Of a stretch of DNA of 64,000 nt, positions 59,115 to 64,000 are shown piece by piece. Source of the stretch: Lepidostoma basale (lineage: Eukaryota; Arthropoda; Insecta; Trichoptera; Lepidostomatidae); NCBI GenBank assembly GCA_022606425.2, contig JAHDVF020000864.1, forward strand, positions 744,001 through 808,000, given 5' to 3'. Each line of letters starts with the position of its first letter. Position 1 is the stretch's first letter. Position numbers and translations under genes: made by a program. Below the pieces are notes generated by a model. It saw only the letters and a list, made by a program, of their open reading frames with translations. It had not been told where the DNA came from and searched no databases.

Positions 59115-59204
59115 CTAATTGTCATTGATTGCACAGTTATCCACACACCCGATCAATACAAACATTAGTAACGTTACCAGCCGCATAAATAACAAATGAT
59201 TCAT
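59115..59204 (-). CDS. possible 29-residue signal-peptide-like ORF or exon
   Basis: From the ATG at 59204-59202 the minus strand encodes MNHLLFMRLVTLLMFVLIGC and then VDNCAINDN before a stop, a basic start followed by a strong hydrophobic run. A possible donor (ATCGG|gtgtgt) interrupts it near 59144. An initiator-like TTCAGTT lies about 150 bases upstream on the same strand. The surrounding 59115-59369 is open in this frame. I do not recognise it and it may be chance. Confidence 0.2.
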   Translation of the reverse strand: MNHLLFMRLVTLLMFVLIGCVDNCAINDN

Positions 59205-59907
59205 GGTGCATTGTGCAGCTTTCAAATCCGCCCGATTTCGTATGAAACGGGTGCACGAATTGCTGTTGGGCAACAGCGCACCTCTCAATGTCTTATGACT
59301 TTCAAAAATGGTAACGCTATCCGCCGCGCCGGTCACTGTCACTTCCACGAGAACTGAAGTTGCCACCAAGGTTCACTATACTCGCCGCTTCTAGGTCAGG
59401 GTCGTTTCCTTGATACGCGTATGTCAGTAATAGACATATGTGGTTCATATTAAATTATACGTTACTCCATTTATATCACTGATTAATCATTAAATATATC
59501 GTAATTAATTTTATAATATACATCTCGTACGATTAACACAGTTTTTTTCTGAAACTACCTGTAATTAAATCAATCAGTTTGTTCAATTATTAACATTATT
59601 TTCTTGATCACACATTATAACTAAAGCACATTACAACTGTTTCTTAAACTCCATATCGTGTAAGTATTTATTATTAATTAAAACGTCCACTTTTCAACCA
59701 AATATTTTGATAATGCCCTTACAAAGTTAATATAACAGGTCACTCCAATGTATTATGTACGACTAATAAAATGTATAGAAATCCTACGTTTTCGTCAATA
59801 TTTTATTAACTATTTAATTTAGAACCCTGTTTTAATATCACAAATTATTTAAATTTTCATATGAATTCACTTTGTGGCTCGACATTTTAAAAATATATAA
59901 TAAATAA

Positions 59908-60690
59908 TTTATTTATTTATTTATTAAGGGTAACATACAGCGATATCAATAACATATATACATAAAAGAAACATTTAGAATAATTAAAATAAGGCCAATT
60001 ACATGCTACCACAGATTAAAAATAATAATTAACAATCAACAAATGATAGTGAGAAACAAGATTGAAGTTAAACTAAAACAAAATAAGGTATACATAATAT
60101 TTAAGAGTTAAAATATTTATAGTACTGGAAATAAAAAATAATATTAAGATAAAATAAAATAAAAAGTAATATACAAGTATTATAATATCACGTTACATCG
60201 TGGTCACATCCGCGCCGAAATGCTGCTCCGATCACTTTTTAAAAATTTCGCTCGCTCAAATGAAAGACGTCAATGTCTCCAAAATGCTTGTTGTAGATAT
60301 CACAGAATCGATACAGTGCCGCGCTCAGAGCGTAGTTTGTGCGATAAACAGGAAGGTGGAAAACTTGGCTCGCGGTGTGTCTCGTGCGAGACATGGGGGT
60401 ATTGAGTGACAATTTGCTGAGAAGTTCAGAATTGTCAATTTTAAAGTGAATTATTTTATGAAGTAACATCATATCATGAAGAGTACGTCTATTTTCAAGA
60501 GAGTCCAAGGAGTGAAAAATTAGGGCAGATTTGTAATCAGAGAACGACTTGAATTTTAAAATTAATATGTTTAATAAACATTTTTTGTACTCTTTCAATG
60601 CGTTGGATATGTGCCGCATAATAAGGAGACCAAACAGGAGATACATAATCAAGGCGTGAGCGAACCATGGTTGTAAATAATACTTTAATA
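59908..60690 (-). mobile_element. jockey/CR1-like LINE 3' end, copy B (longer, with nonsense codon)
   Basis: Almost identical to 28933-29560 over the shared 620 bases, and extends further 5' with LIMRHISNALKEYKKCLLNI and FKSFSDYKSALIFHSLDSLE. A single base change turns the Lys codon in RNFKK into TAA, so the last 17 residues are cut off. The upstream frame is open from 60652 to that stop at 60239. Confidence 0.8.
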
Positions 60691-60774
60691 CTTTAAGGGC
60701 TGTGATATTTTGGAAAAGTTTGCATGTGCGCAGTATAAATTCCAGTGTTCATAATGAAAAACTGTCTATTTAAC

Positions 60775-60932
60775 CACGGTATGGTTATTATAATTGATGC
60801 CAACTAGTTTCGCTTGGGCCCAAGCTTCATTAGGGTAGTATAACAACTAAATCTGTTTAGTTGTTATACTGCCCTGATGAAGCTTAAGTCCAAGCGAAAC
60901 TAGTTGGCATCAATTATAATAACCCTACCGTG
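60775..60932. repeat. 158-bp near-perfect palindrome
   Basis: The arms start CACGGTATGGTTATTATAAT and end ATTATAATAACCCTACCGTG, with GATGCCAACTAGTTTCGCTT facing AAGCGAAACTAGTTGGCATC. Only three bases (CTG) separate the inner arms ATAACAACTAAAT and its complement. A half copy with GATGAAGCTTGGGTAC...AACTAGTTGG is at 5568-5605. Confidence 0.8.
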
Positions 60933-60994
60933 CTGAAATACAAAGTTTCTTATTTATTATATATTTTCACAAATTATTAATTTTAAATTCTATG

Positions 60995-61153
60995 AAATTG
61001 TCGCGACAGCTGTTTTGCCAACCAATATTGGTATCATGATGTGTTACAATACTTGTGATTGTATCATGGTTACTATCATCCTCCACTATATGTTACAATC
61101 ATTGAGTTTTGATCCCAAAATCGGTTGGCAATACAGCTATCACGACAATTTCA
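60995..61153. repeat. foldback element, family G (full copy)
   Basis: GAAATTGTCGCGACAGCTGT and ACAGCTATCACGACAATTTC form the outer arms, with TTGCCAACCAATATTGGTAT and ATCCCAAAATCGGTTGGCAA inside. This copy shows the whole structure of the family and lies just 60 bases from the 158-bp palindrome. Confidence 0.65.
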
Positions 61154-61159
61154 CAGAAT

Positions 61160-62680
61160 TTAAATATATAAAATGTGATATTATAACAGTGATCCAAATT
61201 AAACAGTTTAAAATGTTTAAGTATCATAGTATTCCAAAATAATGGATAATTTAATCAATATCTTAATTATAATTTATACTTGCACACTTATAGGTAAATT
61301 TACAGTTGCTTATTTTGTTTCATAACTTATTTTTATTTCCGCCAGTCATAACAGAATTATTTTTTTTAAATTGATAGCCATACGAAACACTAATACTTAA
61401 ACCATGAAATTAAATCACATGGAAATGTTTATACCAAGATACTATCATTCACACAAAACATATCCTTAAATGTTTCTTTTGTTTGTTGCATAATATAAAT
61501 AACAACATATTTTTTATAAAATAATGGGATTACTTTAATGATCATCCTAATAATGATACAGATAGTATTGTAAGCAGCCGTTAACACAACTTACTATAAA
61601 TCAAAATCTATGTGAATCGTTTAGTTTGTTTTACAAACTATATGGTATATGGGTTTATTCAGTTAAATAAAATGAACTCAATAAAAATAAAGACATACAA
61701 TATTTCATACCTGTTTTTGTCAAATAAATCATATAAATGAGACCTTAAAGTTCAATATTTAATATTTAACAGCGTAGATAAAGATTAACAATGGGGATAC
61801 CTTTCAATTGTTAAATTATTGTAATATGAGCAAAAACTGTGTACATAATATAAATGTATGCCGATGATGTATAATATAAAGCTTTTAAACTACATCAAAT
61901 CTTCTTATTTGACATCAAATAACTGGGGTCAGAAAAATAAGATAAAACTAATACAATTAAGCACATAACAATCGTTTTTGGTACAGCAGATTTGATATAT
62001 TTATTTACCAATAATCACTTATCTCTTTATCATATATTATGTCATGTAAGGAAGTGTTTTGTGTAATAATATCGAGAATCAACATTAAACATATTATTAA
62101 ATCATACAAATTATTTGATGAAAAACTGAGAGATTTTATAAGCGTATGTGAATTATTTAAATATTCGATGGTTCGTATTCTAACATAAAACGATTAACTA
62201 GTCGGACGGACAAAAGTCAGATATGTTGTTAAAAGTGATAACATTTTCGTATAAAATACGACAAGTAGAAATAACAGAAATAAATTCGTATGATCAGTAT
62301 GAGAAAAAATAGCTTAATGCCTGTAATATGATGGAGGGGATAATTAAAATATTTGCACAATACAATTGTCGCTAACAAATGTTTATTGTTAAATTTAAGT
62401 GAAGCTTAAGTCAATCACTAATCTAAAAAAAAAAATATTTTTTAAAACCATTATTGTTTGCTTAATGCCTGCATTTGTAATTGATTTCGTGACCCAATTT
62501 GATTCAGTTGAATTGTAAATATAAAAGTAGATTACTAATCATTTAGATTTATTTATCATTTAACCAATGATAACTAAATAATCTACATCTTAAATACATA
62601 ATACCTCTAATTACATAACAATTTGGTAACCTTATCTGACGACAGTCGACATTTATTTTCGCACTCTGCAATATGAAATT
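61160..62680. other. AT-rich stretch without a gene
   Basis: No protein-like frame, splice-bounded exon or named repeat was seen. If Ddc exon 1 is beyond 64000, this is part of Ddc intron 1. Confidence 0.4.
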
Positions 62681-62689
62681 TAATGAGTG

Positions 62690-62965
62690 CCATAGGATAA
62701 TGTGAAGTCTAGAAAGATGGTATATTTGGGACATATTCTTCGCAACGAAAAATACGATCTGCTGCACCTCATCATGAAATGGAAAATTGAGGGTAGGCGC
62801 GGTGTGGGAAGACCCCAGATGTCCTGTCTCGAGGATATCAAGGAGTGGACCGGAATTCGAGGGATAGGGGAGTTGTTCCGTCTGGCACAGGACAGAGAGA
62901 CCTACGCCAGGGTGATAGCTACGTCGCGACGCGTCGGGGGGACCTGACATGGCACCCGAAGCAGA
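62690..62965 (+). mobile_element. LINE ORF2 C-terminal fragment, intact short frame
   Basis: The frame MKSRKMVYLGHILRNEKYDL continues LIMKWKIEGRRGVGRPQMSC, LEDIKEWTGIRGIGELFRLA and QDRETYARVIATSRRVGGT and then stops. It is the best copy of the family also seen at 14450. The 5' part of the element is missing. Confidence 0.75.
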
Positions 62966-63860
62966 AGATTTAGATATATTAAACACCACTTGCTAAAATA
63001 ATATGTGAACATACAGTATAACATATCATGCGTATACACATTTTTAGATATTGTACTATTGATAATAGAATTATAAAACTGTATCATGCAGATTTATTAT
63101 TGACCTTGAAATAACTATTGCAACTTTCATTTGGCCGATTTAAGGCATTTGCTATCCATAGCCTTAAGTATAGATTATAATGTATGTACATTTATACGAG
63201 TATGTTGGACGGACACGTGTTATAACAAACATTACAAGTATAACGAAGTTTATTTTACGTATGTTACCGTAAAAACCTAATATTGTGTTACTATACATGA
63301 TAATAATTGGCTAACTGTTTCACGGTTACATATTTTTTACGACCGTGAGCCATTTGATTCGAGACAGTTTTTTTTATATAGGTAATTGAATTAAATGATG
63401 TAATCATATTTCTTTGATTCATACATAACATAGCAAATATTTTGAAAGCGTCATGACATCTTAATCGATAATGAAAATTTAAACTGAAAATATCTCTAAA
63501 TTTTTAGCTATAACGTCTACTACATATTTTAATGACTTGGTAAAAAAAAGTTTTTTTTTTAGATAAATAGAGCGATATGTACATTATTCAAATAACGTAA
63601 GAGTATGACAAAAAAAAATCTACTCATTTTATTCTACATGCTTAACCTATATTTTAAATTTGCATTTCTTAGTTTATTGAACCCAGTTTTAACTGATTTT
63701 TGTACGACAAACGAAATATCTGCCAATATAATGTAATTTTTTTTTAATTATCTTTTCAGTAGAAATGATCTAAATATATTTTCAAAAACACTTTTTTATA
63801 ACCAGCATCCTTCTTATAAGTAAATGCATCATTTGTGGAAAAAAATCTCAGATAATTTAA

Positions 63861-63962
63861 TTTATTGTTCCTTGAACATTAATGTAAAAAACGTAATTTA
63901 TATTGAAAACCGTACGTCTTCTAGAAGTTTTATAATACTTTTAAGCCCCATGTCATTGTGTA
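63861..63962 (-). repeat. foldback element, family F (partial copy 7)
   Basis: TTTATTGTTCCTTGAACATT (reverse of the family tail) is followed by CGTCTTCTAGAAGTTTTATA and CCCCATGTCATTG. The second arm is not recognisable before the window ends. Confidence 0.5.
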
Positions 63963-64000
63963 CAAATTTTATTAACGGTAAGATTTTTAATTAATTTAAT

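Noticed and set aside
1..64000. CRISPR array, bacterial operon or prophage
   Set aside because: No regularly spaced direct repeats with unique spacers. Genes are spliced and the repeats are animal transposons.

Overview
This is a 64 kb piece of AT-rich animal nuclear DNA. It has spliced genes with GT..AG introns, and mariner, Tc1, hAT and pogo-type DNA transposons, many non-LTR retrotransposon 3' ends and tRNA-derived SINEs. It is almost certainly from an insect, and most likely a moth or butterfly: gene content, intron structure, repeat style and the frequent ACTCGTA/TACGAGT word all fit. The species cannot be read from the sequence.

The firm genes are three PLP-dependent aromatic amino acid decarboxylase (AAAD, group II) genes. 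Two lie in tandem on the plus strand: 20527-25458 (5 exons, 508 aa) and 35180-43535 (5 exons, 512 aa). When spliced, both carry Phe79, Tyr80 and Asn192. That signature marks 3,4-dihydroxyphenylacetaldehyde synthase (DHPAAS, the insect amd-like enzyme), which turns L-DOPA directly into DHPAA with CO2, ammonia and hydrogen peroxide. The third gene lies convergently on the minus strand (47184-57190, four of five exons visible). It carries Tyr79, Phe80 and His192 and is the true DOPA decarboxylase (Ddc), which makes dopamine. Its 80-bp first coding exon was not found and should lie beyond 64000. The window is therefore an L-DOPA branch-point cluster: one enzyme feeds dopamine (tanning, neurotransmission) and two paralogues feed the reactive aldehyde used in flexible cuticle.

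Layout: 1-1012, a mariner with an open transposase frame running off the left edge. 1.0-20.3 kb, repeat-rich gene desert with LINE tails, SINEs and foldback repeats, plus three possible regulatory islands (2.93-3.06, 8.69-8.79 and 10.77-10.95 kb, the last with an X-box, TATA box and splice donor) and one GC-rich possible exon (7.93-8.16 kb). 20.3-25.6 kb, DHPAAS-1. 25.6-35.0 kb, intergenic, with two hAT-type elements flanked by exact 8-bp target duplications and several LINE ends. 35.0-43.8 kb, DHPAAS-2. 43.8-47.1 kb, tail-to-tail spacer with a Tc1 relic and a 686-bp foldback. 47.1-57.2 kb, Ddc, with introns full of pogo-like MITEs, SINEs and LINE tails. 57.2-64.0 kb, probably Ddc intron 1 or upstream DNA, with LINE ends and a 158-bp near-perfect palindrome.

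No CRISPR array, rRNA or intact tRNA gene was found. The biological point of interest is the duplicated aldehyde-synthase arm beside Ddc. Most of the rest is transposable-element sediment.
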